Both the position numbers and the translations under genes were made by a program. The notes beneath the pieces were generated by a model. The model was not told where the DNA came from. It saw only the letters and a list, made by a program, of their open reading frames with translations, and ran no database searches. Shown here one piece after another: positions 24,763 to 36,200 of a stretch of 64,000 bases of DNA. The number at the start of each line of letters is the position of its first letter. Position 1 is the stretch's first letter. This stretch comes from Trileptium ribeirensis (taxonomy: Eukaryota > Nematoda > Enoplea > Enoplida > Thoracostomopsidae): positions 1-64,000 of the forward strand of contig JASANE010004934.1 in the NCBI GenBank assembly GCA_030248225.1. The letters are read 5' to 3'.

Positions 24763-25787
24763 TTTGAATAACGACAACTGGGTGCTCTGTTTTCACTGTC
24801 AAGATTTCGTTTTCCACGATTCAATACAGTCAAATTCGTTGTTACAAACAAAATATTTTCGACAAGTTAATATATATCAAACATAAATTAGCATTTCATT
24901 TGTTCTACCTTTCCAGCTTTTGCTCTGTCTCCAACTTTTGTTCCAAATTCGAACTTCGAAGTATACTTTGTTGTTCCAATTACACACAAAATTTGGAGAG
25001 GGAGAACATCAGGGTTGGAAGGATGGGGACAAAACAAAACGACAAACCTGTCCCCTTTAAAAGTGTTACAAATACCGCAAAAGTCGAGCGCGTCATTACA
25101 CAACCTATATTTATAATGCGATGTAGAATGAGCGCTCTTTTTTATGTGTTTATCATGAACTCTGTATGAAAGAAACCGTGTTTTTTATATGGTATGTATC
25201 TGCTACCGCATGCGTTAAATTATATTTTTGCTTGAAAGTTTCGATTATAAATTTTAATTCTCCTTCTACTTCATCATTGCAGGAAGAAATAAATGGCCAT
25301 ATTGTTTTGATACTAGCTTCTTCCATTACTGAGTGGTGCGGGACCGTAGATGTCGGTTTTTACCCCAATGAAAATTTCGGCCCACTCTATATGGCAATAT
25401 ATATCCCGACTTGCAATGAATTTCGTCGTAAATCCTGGTTTTCAGCGTTTTTGACACTTCAACGCGTCCTGAAAAATGTACTGCAATATGGACCACACTT
25501 CTGGGGAGAAGATGTACATATTGTACATATTTCAATGCAGAAGATGTACATATTTCAATACGTACATGTTGAAACTCACCGCGTCGTTTCTTTTATTGTT
25601 AATTACCCTTCTATGACTTTCAGAGGAGCTCAATAAGTTCAATTTATAACATTAATATTGGCAATGAACGCAAGCTAGCCCCATTCATTCCATTTCCCTT
25701 CACGAGAATTGGTATTGTTATACAATTATTCTCGGAAATGTGAAATACTTGAAATTGCTGTATGCTACGGTCTCACGTGTATAATAT
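24763..25787. other. Unassigned DNA holding one unrecognised open frame
   Basis: Apart from the open frame at 25,166-25,636 (separate entry) there is no recognised gene. A small duplication, GAAGATGTACATATT...TTTCAAT, occurs twice at about 25,508-25,560. Confidence 0.3.
25166..25636 (+). CDS. Unrecognised 156-codon open frame, possibly containing an exon
   Basis: One of the two longest open frames here with no link to a transposon. It is hydrophobic at the N-terminus, followed by ordinary mixed composition with several Cys, Trp and Tyr. Inside it, a pyrimidine-rich tract ending TTCATCATTGCAG (up to about 25,282) looks like a splice acceptor. The real coding part, if any, may therefore begin at EEINGHIVLILASS. 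No domain, partner copy or clear donor was recognised. It may be a chance frame; I rate it low. Confidence 0.2.
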   Translation: MKETVFFIWYVSATACVKLYFCLKVSIINFNSPSTSSLQEEINGHIVLILASSITEWCGTVDVGFYPNENFGPLYMAIYIPTCNEFRRKSWFSAFLTLQRVLKNVLQYGPHFWGEDVHIVHISMQKMYIFQYVHVETHRVVSFIVNYPSMTFRGAQ

Positions 25788-27535
25788 CATTGAGTAACCG
25801 GAGTTTCGGCTAATTTCTGCCAGAATGGAAATTCCGGTTTCATGCCTTTTCGATATCTGCATAATACATTTTGCAAAAAGATTTTGCGTTTCCAGTCAAA
25901 CGTAGCTAACAAACTAAACCGTGACTAAAACACTATTCTTGATGCTATCTGTATAACATAAAAATGAAATGCAATGAAATACATTGTGTTTATGTTCTGT
26001 ATAACATAAAAATGAAATACAATGAAATACGTTGTGTTTATGTTCTGTTCGCTTAGGTACCTATGTTTAACTCTTTTATATTCCCAGTACACATTTTCGA
26101 CCTCTACTAAACTCTTTTAAGGCACAAATAGGTAACGCTAGCGAATCAAGCATTAGCATATTTATAGTTTTTGAAGTATTTCGCGTACTCCGTGGTCCAG
26201 TATTCTTTACTATGTCGTTATGTATTTAAATTACAGCTCAGCGGCTCCTGCTTATTAATTTGCGACTGACTATACCGCCAAATGTGTTTTTATCAGTTAA
26301 TTCTTATATACTTCTGAGCTACAATAGAAAATTTCAAGTATTTCACATTGCTTAGGGCTGTCTAGCAACTGTAATTCACTCGGTGCGGGAATTGGGATGG
26401 GAGAGTGTGGAAGCAGATTGTGATCGCATATTTTTTACAGAATGGCGAAGACTAACCCCGAATTGAGACTCTTTGAAAACAACTTGCATTTTTGGTTTCG
26501 TGGACGAAGTTGAAAATTTGCGATTACCCCCAGTAGGATTTTTTCTCTAATCCATCATTAGTTATTGGTAACCTAAAACATAAAAGCATAGGCGTAACAG
26601 TATAAATTACAAAATCAGAACTTTCAAGAAAATTATAATTTTAGGAAAAAAATTTTACATTGTAGGGCCCTAGTACGAGCCGAACTGGCTGCTTACGAAG
26701 TAAGTACAATTGTGTTAACCATAGCCAGCTATCCAACTCGTAGGGCAAATCTATAAACTCATCTAGCCATCAACGTACAACTAATTGAACAAATCCCACA
26801 ATTTCACAATTTGCAGTCAAATTTTGGAGTTATTGCCCCGTAAAGCACCTCACAGGGGCTATGACACACTCAAGTGTCTTTTAAAACTAAAGTTTTTAGC
26901 GAGTCAAATAATGCTATATTCCTATCATACATATCCAACAAACAAAAGACATATAAATATCTCTCTTTATTTTGGCTTATTGAGAATACAAGGTTTTGGT
27001 TACGACAAAAAAATTGAAGCTTCGATTACTGTCTATATTTGGTACCGGTTACTCCCTGGTGTATATAGAAATTAACTGATGAATCACGGTTGGTAATTGT
27101 CGCTTGTCCCAACACACTAAGCAGGTATCGGTCGATCATTGCTTAAAACAAGGTGTAGCTAGCACATGTCTGACAATACAGCGCAGTTCCGTTATTACAA
27201 ATTAGGGTTATCTCTCTGCGCCTTATAAACCACTCAGTAGGGTTCAAAAATAACCACTCCATACCTAAAAGTAATGCAAAATTGTAAGAACAAGCCGCTG
27301 TATTGCCCTAGTATTTCAAACAGCTAAATAAAAGTACGCAAGCGAACTCAATGACCAGGAAAATATTGTTTTAATCTAAAATAAACAGCACAATAAATAG
27401 TGTTGTGCTTATGGTTTAGTCTGTTAGCTAATTTGGATAAGAAAGGGAAACACCTGCTGCATGCAGGCATCCAAAAATATTTGAAACGTAACTTTATTCT
27501 GGTAAAAATAAACCGAGCCGTAATTCCTGTTACTT
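25788..27535. mobile_element. Element bounded by long imperfect inverted repeats (foldback-like)
   Basis: About 145 bp at 25,788-25,935 reappears inverted at 27,390-27,535. Read inward, both arms run GTAACMGGA.TT.CGGCT, then a CCAGAAT block, then TAGCTAACARACTAAACC, then ACACTATT. A relative of one arm is at 9,240-9,500. Inside, at 27,044-27,057, is a stray CCGGTTACTCCCTG, identical in type to the hAT TIR. It may be one foldback element or two independent insertions facing each other. Confidence 0.45.
25949..26044. repeat. 48-bp tandem duplication
   Basis: Two adjacent 48-bp units, each beginning CTGTATAACATAAAAATGAA and ending TTGTGTTTATGTT, with two differences. This is a recent local duplication. 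Confidence 0.95.
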
Positions 27536-27574
27536 CATGATTATGTACGAAAACATACATACATTATAACTCAC

Positions 27575-27818
27575 CTTCCAGGGCCACGTCTTCATATCCT
27601 GGCAGTTTTCCTTTTTCTAAATGGGACTGTTGTCCTGCAGGTCCGTTATCACCATCAGTGTTACTTGTTGTTAACTGACTTTCGTATATCGCTACACTGT
27701 TGTTTTTAGGTTTAGTACGAAGCCATTCCGGAGCTTCTTTTCCTTCTCGTAACCAGTCCAGTACCCCTGCCTTAGGCACCTCTTTTTCTGCGGCAGATAC
27801 AGTTTCGATCTGATCCAT
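27575..27818 (-). CDS. Candidate first exon of a host gene
   Basis: A 244-nt minus-strand segment starting at ATG in CAAATGG context and ending at a near-perfect splice donor GAAG|GTGAGT. It encodes 81 codons plus one base (beginning MDQIETVSAAEKEVPKAG). The composition is hydrophilic and complex, with WLREGKEAPEWLRTK in the middle and an acidic end (KLPGYEDVALE). This is the most protein-like non-transposon segment in the window. The frame closes three codons past the donor, as expected for an exon read into its intron. The exit phase fits the candidate exon at 23,453-23,525. No family recognised; no membrane or signal segment seen. It could be an internal exon if an acceptor lies upstream. 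Confidence 0.5.
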
Positions 27819-28265
27819 TTGATAACATCAATACACAGCTCAAGATCACATGTAAAAAATAGCCTTTTAATACATAAAATAACAGAATACTGTAGAGCAC
27901 TGATACGTGTCATATACAGTGACCTTTATTGTATTTTAAAAGACTCCGTGATGGATTATTTTGAAATATGATAAAAATTTTGGAAAGATAAATTTTAGAA
28001 TAAATAAATGAAAAATAGATTTTGAAATTTAAAGGAAAAGCCCTTAACGGTCAAGGAAAACCTCTGGCAAGATCTAAAGAATCGCACCTTCTAGTAGTCT
28101 GCACACCGTTGCATAAGAAATACCACTCCACTTTTGTCTTAAGACATAACACATAACTAATCTTCGACAAATGCATGGATTTCGACAAAATTTTTGTGTA
28201 GCAAGTCTAGGTTATATGCCCAAAGATCTCCGATCAAATCTGTTTACAAATGCCTAAAACTTTGC
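27819..28265. other. Unassigned AT-rich DNA
   Basis: Would contain the 5' flank of the candidate exon at 27,575-27,818. No TATA box, initiator or repeat could be singled out. Confidence 0.3.
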
Positions 28266-29165
28266 TCAATTAACCGTACAAACCTTTACCGAGCAAAGAT
28301 TTGAACTCGTTGTTACGTACGGGACTTGCCCTTGGTTATTCGCTGTTTGGGTTGTACCGGGATTTGTTGTCGCATGCGAATCTTGCGTTTGGTTCCATGC
28401 ATCCACCATTTGACTAGCGCCGATTCGTTTTGTATTTGCACCGAATCGTATTTGGTAAATATATACAGATTGTTTTTTGACTTGCAGCGTTTTGATCTTG
28501 GTTTGCACCGGATCGAGTTGTGTATGCGTTGAACTGATCTCGGTTTGCACCGAATTGGTCTCGATTTGCATTGAATTGCATTTGGTTGGCACCGCATTGA
28601 TCTGGGTTTGCACCGAATCGTATTTGATTTGCACCGGTTTAGTTTTCGTTTGCACCGATTCGTGTTTGGCATACACCGATTTGACGTTAATTTGCATCAA
28701 ACTGGTTTCGGTTTGCGTCGGATTGGTTTCGCTTTGCAACGAATTGTATTTGGTTCGCGCCAATTTGTTCTGTATTCGCGTTAGGTCATATTGGATTTGC
28801 ACCGAATTGGTCTTCACTTGTACCGATTCATATTTGGTATACGCCAGTTCGTTCTTTGTTTTCACCGAATTAATCTTGGTTTGCAGCGGAGATCGCGCAG
28901 AGAGATCTTTAGCCCCCGGACGGCTGGCCACGAATTGTACTTGGAACTATCGGTGGCTGGAGGGCGTAATCGAATCCTTACCCTTACTTGCCCGGTCTTC
29001 CCAAAATTTTAATTTCAAGTTCCTGCGTTGTACTCATGTTTCTTGCCCTTTCTTGCGCCTTTCCGTTTTGTGATAATTCTATGTTTTCGACGTTCTTTGG
29101 TTTTGTAGTCGATTCTTTGTAAGTTGTTGCGCTAGGTGCTGTTCGCTGAATTGGTATTTAATACT
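28266..29165 (-). pseudogene. Minisatellite-bodied gag-like ORF, copy 1 (interrupted)
   Basis: Minus strand. A leader-proximal segment (about 29,160-29,010) encodes a peptide containing TAPSATTYKESTTKPKNVEN and then ARNMSTTQELE. This matches, residue by residue with gaps, the start of the ORF at 53,724 (TPPSATICKELTTKEKNVEN...TNMSTRVELED). It is followed by a foreign-looking block (28,905-28,995) like the unit ends at 32,310-32,400 and 54,820-54,930. A 221-codon frame (28,931-28,266) then consists of 7-residue repeats of the type VQTKTNS and a Gln/Thr-rich tail. The position directly after a conserved leader is that of gag in LTR elements. No capsid or zinc knuckle is visible, so 'gag-like' is positional inference. 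Confidence 0.55.
28450..28880. repeat. 21-bp minisatellite, array 1
   Basis: About 20 units of 21 bp, plus-strand consensus TTTGCACCGAATTGRTCTYGG. Three unit types alternate: one ending GAATTGATCTGGG, one GAATCGTATTTGA and one GGTTTAGTTTTCG. They give traces of a 63-bp higher-order period. Because 21 is divisible by 3, any stop-free unit stays open, so long frames appear on both strands. Confidence 0.95.
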
Positions 29166-29380
29166 TTAGATTTTGAATGGGGCTTGCGTAAAAAAACCCA
29201 GGTTATAAGGTCTATTAATTTTGTTACTATACACCGTATAAATAACTTTTATTTTGGCTTCTGCCTTATTGGAGATTTGGGGATTGATTTTTGGCTTTCG
29301 AAAATACTCACCACTTTTTTATTTTATTAGAAAATTGTCCTATTTTATTGTTGTCAGCATGTTATATTTTGTAATTTTGA

Positions 29381-31433
29381 TAAGGGGTAGAGTTGGTGGG
29401 TACTTTTAATGACGGCTAAGGGAAATTTAATGGTGACGGGATTCGTCACCGAAAATAGTAGCGTTGGAGGTTGGGCCAGTAGTATGCCGGTGGGATGGTT
29501 TGTTTGGCACGTGTCCTTTCTAATTGTGATCTCTATCTTCGCCCTAGGTATAGCGCTGCTGCGTGGCTACGTTCGTAGCACTCTTTGTTCAGCTAGATAA
29601 GACCCAAACACGTAACGGGAAATGTTTATTGGCAAATTATAAACATTATTATTGGCAAATTATTAATATCAAAGCGCGAGACTCGAGCGTGGATACACGT
29701 TGACTTTGATAGCGCACTATTCTTTAGTGCCGTACTCTTAGATCACGTCTTTTGATCCACACGTAATTGCCACCTGATTAAAACTTTACCACTAACTCGG
29801 CCACTTAGCACACAGTTTCCGCTCTTCGTTATTTGCTATTAGTGTTAAGGTTGGGTTATTGGCTATACTCTATTCCTTTTGTGAGGTTGATACAATCGTC
29901 TGCGATCGGCTGACAACTGTATGAGTATCTGAGTACCTCAACCTAGAACTTAGATTTACACTAATACCAGTCCTTATTTAATACAATTGCCCCAGGCTAA
30001 CAATTACGTTAAGCTTAAGCGATAACAGTAAAATTTAGATTAGCTACTACTTTAATAAAGCTCATGTGGGTTGGTACAATCGACCCCGACCGGCTGACAA
30101 CTATACGATAAATTGATTACCTTAACATGAGCGTTACAGTTACGCAATACATGCCGATTGTATTGTAGCGACCTTGAATATCTACAGTCCTGACAAGTCG
30201 AGAACACTGTCCATTGGTAGTCTGGTATGTGCTGAGAAAAAACTTATAATATACCAAACTATATTAAAAATTACCAAAGAAAATCGATGTTCAAAATGCT
30301 TCGCCATAAACCATTATCCACAAAAACCAAAAATCATGGAACATAATAACCATTCATATCATCCACCAAAACCATTCAATCCAAGAAGAACGCCCATTGT
30401 TCCGACGTAGTTTCACACCAAAATATAACGCAGTTTCCCAAGATCGATTAAATTAAATTGTGAATCACGCTTTAGTACTTTTTAAAAATATATTATATTC
30501 ATCGTCTCAATATTAATGTAGTCGCCCCCGATCGGCTGGCAGGCTACGCTAAACTGGTTAATAATGGTCGACTACTCTCTAGTTTCCCTATAATTCTCCG
30601 GCCTCCGATTGGCTGGCCGAACCGGTGTTCCGTAGAGAATTGTTCCAAGAAGATGTCCATCCGCAACACAAACTCGCCCAAGGTGTACTCACAAAGTTAC
30701 CCTACAGCGTTTACTCAGCTACAACGGTAACTCGTTTCGAAACCACTAAGAGACGGTCGTTATCAATTAAATTATGCTCGTGATATGGTTTATATGCAAA
30801 TAAAGTTTTACAAGGGATGATAATATTACTAAATTGATTAGTATGTTGGGTTAAGCTACCTAATTGTGAAGCTTGGAGTACTTCATAACTCCTTCTTTAA
30901 CACAGCAAATATCAAAGTAAAGACTAATTAAGCAAACTACAAAAATGGCTATCGTTCCTCGTATTAATTCTTTATCCCGTACTAATAATATTCTCAGAAA
31001 GCCGTAGAAATAAAGTTAAAAACGTAAAGACAACTCCAAGACCAGTTTTCACTCTTCGCTCTACTATGTAATCACTCCCAAAAACGCTGCCGCAATAATC
31101 TCAATTAATTAAAAAACACCAAACAAAATAGTGTAATTCTTTACACTATGAAATCGAAAACATGGAACACGCTGAAATCTTCGAGCACACGTACTAGACT
31201 GACTGAAAGATTATCAATCAAGCTAACAATAGATAAGCTAATAAAAACAATTAACAAAAATTATGAAAATTGATTAACACAAAAACAACAAAATTCTAGA
31301 TATTGAACGCTTTAAAATTAGGAAATAAATAATTTTGTGAAAGATTGAGATTTTTGGGTTGGGACAGGGAGAATTGTGATTTTTGGGGAGGTTTGGGCCC
31401 AAGAAACCCTTGGTAGTCTTCTAAACCATTGAC
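29381..31433 (-). repeat. Paired leader/LTR-like unit U1
   Basis: One of four related ~1.6-2.0 kb units (others at 31,441, 53,957 and 55,581). The low end has GGGGTAGAGTTGGTGGG followed by TGACGGCTA and GATTCGTCACC. The middle has a TGTTTATTGG..AATTAT block and several ~100-bp boxes with a TACAATCG..CCCGACCGGCTGACAACT core. The high end has CTTGGTAGTCTTCTAAACC. Orientation is taken from the gag-like ORF that follows on the minus strand. The units could be LTRs or tandem leader repeats; no primer-binding site or target duplication was found. Confidence 0.6.
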
Positions 31434-31440
31434 AAGCTTA

Positions 31441-33232
31441 ATGTTATATTTTACGACTTTCAGTGGTGTAGCGGTTATTTCTTATGACGGCTATCCGAAA
31501 TTAAAGGGGGACGGAATCCGTCACCAAAGATTGATGGGAAAGAGGCGTGGCCACTAGTATGCCGCTGGGGAAACTCGGTTAGCACGCATTTTTTACTTTT
31601 CGTGAATAGTGCCTTTGCATATTTTGCGTTGCGGCGCGGCTAAGTCCGAAGAATATGAAGCACACACGTAGCACGTAATGTTTATTACAAACAATATAAA
31701 ATGCTAAAGCACCGCTATTGAGCAATAAATTTTCGTAAGCTCTCTCCCTCTTAGGCACAGTCCTTTTAGTACTGTTAGGTCAGGTGACTCCTTTGAAAAT
31801 ATTGTCGGTCTTCGTCTAATTAAGTTGTTACCACTAACTCGGCCGCTATCGCGCTATACTGATATGTTCTCGAAGTCTATTAGCGTTAACGTTAGGTTAT
31901 ATATTGTTTCTATGACTACTCTTGTGAGTTTGGTACAACCGTCCCCGCATGGCTGACGATGCACGAGTAATTAGTACCTCAACCTAGGTCCTCAGACTTA
32001 CGCTAGTACGGTCCTTATTTAAACCAATTGTCCCCGAATGGCTGACAACTGCGTTAAAGTTTGAGTGTCAACCAGAGAATTTATGTTAGCTATTACGTTA
32101 CTATGGTCCTTCTGAGTTGATACAGTTGATCATCGACTGGCTGATCAACTGCGGGGTTATCTGAGTGAGTACCTTAACCCGAGCCTTGGAAATACGCTAT
32201 TACGTGACAATTATGCTAAATGAGTCGCTCCCGACTGGCTGACAGACTTCCTTAACTAAAACTGTATAGCAACGGTCGACTACTTTGGAGTTGGACTTTT
32301 CTCAATCCATAGGCCCCCGATAGGGTGGCCAGCTGGGTGGTACTGAGGTAGGAGTCTCAAGGTGGTTCGTAGAATCCACACCCCTTACTCGCCCGGTCTT
32401 CTCAAAAATAACGCTACTTGTTGAGCCGCCCCGACTGGCTGCAACACCCAGCAAGTCGCGCTACTAACCCCAGAACCACCTGTTCTGCTCGCCCGGGTAT
32501 TCTTCCCTCACTCGACATTTTTAGGCCGACGTTGTGAAATATCATTAACTATTATATAATAGCATTAACTAATACGGTGCCGCTCCTATTAGGATTATAT
32601 CCACCCTTTTTATAAAGATAATATAATATATTATATTATTAGATTAATAACTAACATAATATTAAACTTACTTATATGTGAAGCCTTGCTATTTGGCAAC
32701 TCCGTTCTTTACTCCGTTACGCGAGACTCTTCTTATAAACGCTTTCACACGCAATTCTTTGAGTAAATCTCGAAATGAACTCCCAAGAATGATAGAAAGA
32801 TGTCGCAGACTACAACCACACAACAAAAATATAAATTCCGATAGGCTCATCGACACTGGGAATCCATAAAAAACTACGACCGTACGCACGTGGTGACTAG
32901 TCCATTGGCGTAGCTATGTAACTTTTCTCGGTTAATTAAAAATATTAATCACCTTAAGCCATGTTACAAGAAAAATACTCAGTTCCGCAACTTCCTAGAT
33001 CACAAAACAAGACTAATTAAACCAAAATTAAAACGTTAAACTAAGGTATAGCTAATGAGAAAAACAATTGACCATTATGCAAATTAGTAAAACAAGATCA
33101 ACAAAATCCCAATATTTGAGAAAACTAAAATTTAGAGACAAATAAATATAGAAAATTTTGTAAAAACCCAGTTTTAAAGTTTTGAAGGAATTTGGATCCA
33201 AGGATCTCCTAATACCCTACCAGACCCCTGAC
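31441..33232 (-). repeat. Paired leader/LTR-like unit U2
   Basis: Same order of landmarks as U1: TATGACGGCTATCCGAAATTAAA and ATCCGTCACC at 31,483-31,535, a TTTATTACAAACAATATAAAATG block, then six boxes with TGGCTGAC cores (31,940-32,440). The high end reads CCTACCAGACCCCTGACA, matching CCTACCAGACCCCGACA of the unit ending 57,342. On the minus strand this end reads TGTCAGGGGTCTGGTAGG, compatible with an LTR 5' end starting TG. Confidence 0.6.
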
Positions 33233-36200
33233 ATCCCCAGTTGATGGAGTAGCATGTACCACTGATGCTATCCTTTTGTACCAAAAGAGAGGGGGAGTGC
33301 TGTGAAGAAGCTAACGGGGGATGTTTTAAGTGGTGAATCCCGGCACACCACGGACATAAGTCATTAACTTTGCCTCTTGAGTTCACGCCCGCATCTGTTT
33401 TTATCCCGGCCGATTACCTGTCCCCGATTTTTTTCTTTCGTTTACCTTTCAACCCCTCCGTTAAAACCGCGTCTACCACAGACGCTTCCAATTTCCAATT
33501 TTTTTCTTCTATTAACCAGCCCCTAATTTCCATCCCAAATACTTCATTCATATCCATCCCAAATTTTATTTTTTTTCTTTTGTACACCTTCCTTACTCTT
33601 CTTTTGCTTCTTGTCCAATGGGTTTCTTCAGACTTTTGGTGTTCCCCCCAACATAACTAAAATTCCTGTAAAAACACATGATTAGTTAATATAAGTTAAT
33701 AAAACAGTAACACAACACAAAAAATTATTAATATATCAATATTTTTGTTCTTTGATCAAAAAGTTCTTCAGCTCGTTTCATTTTTGGCACCGTTCTTTGT
33801 CACGTTAATCCTCGCTAATTTCTTCGCTATTAAGCGGTTCTTTGCTATTACCCAATTCTTCGTTTATATTATTTTCAGCGACTAATTCAGCCGGAGTGCT
33901 TAAATACTTTCCTTTATGGGACGTTGGCAATCCCATACTCCTGTCGAGTCCCACTCGTGTAGGGCCGGCGTATCTTGCTCACGGTAACAGGATCTACAGG
34001 GATCTTGCCAGTTTGACCAAAATTCTTCCTCATCTGCCTGTTCGCCACATGATTCTATATTAACACTATCGCTATCATCCTCTTCTGTATCTAAAACCTC
34101 AAAATCTGTTTCAATCTAAACATCAATTCCACTGTTCTTTTTATCTTCAATAATCTCACCTACGTTGCCTGACTCAGCCAGTTCATTCTCAATGCTACTT
34201 TCACTTGCTCCATCAAGTTCACCAAAATCAAGTGCTTTACTTAAACCATTAAACTCTACACCTTCGACAACGGTGGACGGGGAGGGTCCCTTAGGATGCG
34301 GCGATCGGTCGGGCCTACCACTTCAGCATGACGCGCCCATACCTCGCCAGACCCCAAGCAGGTCGATATGTAACTCTGCTTATTCCCAATGATCATGTCT
34401 GCTTCATCGGCGAGACAGTACTCAACTTGTTCACTACATCCACATGGGTACGGGAGGCCAATAGCAACTGCCCGGGCAATTTCTTCTCTAATTCCAATCT
34501 CTTCACTTAATTCAACTAAATTGTTCACTTCTTGCGAATCCAAAGGGTTATAATCAGCAACATCCACAGAATCACCAACATCAGCAATGGTTTCAACACC
34601 TTTCATAGCAACAACAGTTGAATCAATAACTTCAACAACATCCACTGCATGATCACCAATGACATTTGAATCAACAACAGCAACAAAATCACCAGCATCA
34701 ACCTTACTACTATTCTCAATAATTCTATCCTTACTATCATTATCACTAGCAATATCAACTTTAACTTTATCATCAATTAAAATAACCTCATCATTAACTA
34801 ACATAACTTTTTCAACAGGTCCGTCGCTTCGCGCTCCAACGACTGTAGGTGCAGCCTCACCGAGGGTCGACTAGTCAAATTTTATCACCTCATCTACTTC
34901 GACGGTGGACGCATGTGGTACCTCACAGTGTTTCAATCGGTCAAATTCTATCATCCCATCTACTTCACACCCATGCCTGGATGGACCCAAACAGTAATTT
35001 CAGCCCCAACGATCACATCCGTTTCTTCAGTACGAACGGTCGCGAATCGCTCGCTACTTCCACATGGGCACGGCCGACAAGGGCAGCCCCGGTCAGCATC
35101 AAGGAATGACCCAATGACTGAAGAATCCCTGGTCAGTGACGGCGGGAAATTTACCTCCTGCCCCATAATAATATTCGCCGGTTTAAAATATACTTCAATA
35201 ACATCAACATCATTACTACTCTCACAAGCACGCCTAAGGGGGAATACACACGACACATCACATTCAACAACAGGACCACTGGCGTTGCCTTCCTTCCTAT
35301 TCACATTCACAACAAACGACTATGACACAGACATACACAATCCTTATTATTCTGAACGGAACTAGGACTGATCGCTACCGATTGAGCTCTGGTTTAAGCC
35401 GAATCAATCTCCATCATTCCTGGTTCATCCCACTTCTCTACAGGTTTCAAGGATACGTCACACGGCAGAGCACATGGAGTCTAGGCAGATTGAACCATAA
35501 AATCATCCCTGGCTTCTACGTCTGGATCCTTAACACTAACATTATCACTACTGGTTGAACAACTTACATGCATACTGGTCCCGGTCGCGACGCGCGTTAA
35601 CGCCCTTGCGCGATACATCGACGTGGCCGGAATCCGGTCGCTACGTGCGTTACCACCCCCCTGACGGCAGTTATGCGAGCTAAATCGCAGTGGCCAATAT
35701 TCTCTCTCACCTCACAACTCAATGGGCCAGTCAGTCTCAGAGGAGGAATAAAAATTAAAATTATCATCATCAACATCAATCATCTCCAAGGAGCTGGGGA
35801 TCCCGGAAATCCTTCAGGAGGTGTTCCCAAGGGGCATATCGGCATAAATATCATCAACATCAAACCCACACGGACTTATCTCATCGGCGCCGGCTACCGA
35901 ACAACTATCTATACCACACGGACATATCTCATCGGCGTCGGCTACCGGACAACTATCAATATCACACGGACTTATGTCATCGGCGCCGACTGCCGGACAA
36001 CCATCAATACCACATGGACTTATCTCATCGGCGCCAACTACCGAACAACTATCAAAGAATCTAGGAATACAACCCTCCACTACGTCCATACTTCCATCTA
36101 CTACATCCCGAACTGCCCTACAACTATCTACATTATATGCAGAAGGTTCTTTTTCAGTTTCGGGCGAATGATTACAAATTACAGATAATCTCTCCTTGTT

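Noticed and set aside
28477..29073. A 198-codon plus-strand open frame with LHRIxxx / VCTE-type repeats
   Set aside because: It is the reverse reading of the 21-bp array; a stop-free 21-bp unit stays open on either strand. The flanks match the minus-strand ORF of the second locus instead.
33370..33660. A 96-codon plus-strand hydrophobic frame
   Set aside because: The opposite strand gives a better continuation of the retroelement ORF with the Cys/His motif; the plus-strand hydrophobicity is a by-product of the Lys/Glu-rich antisense.
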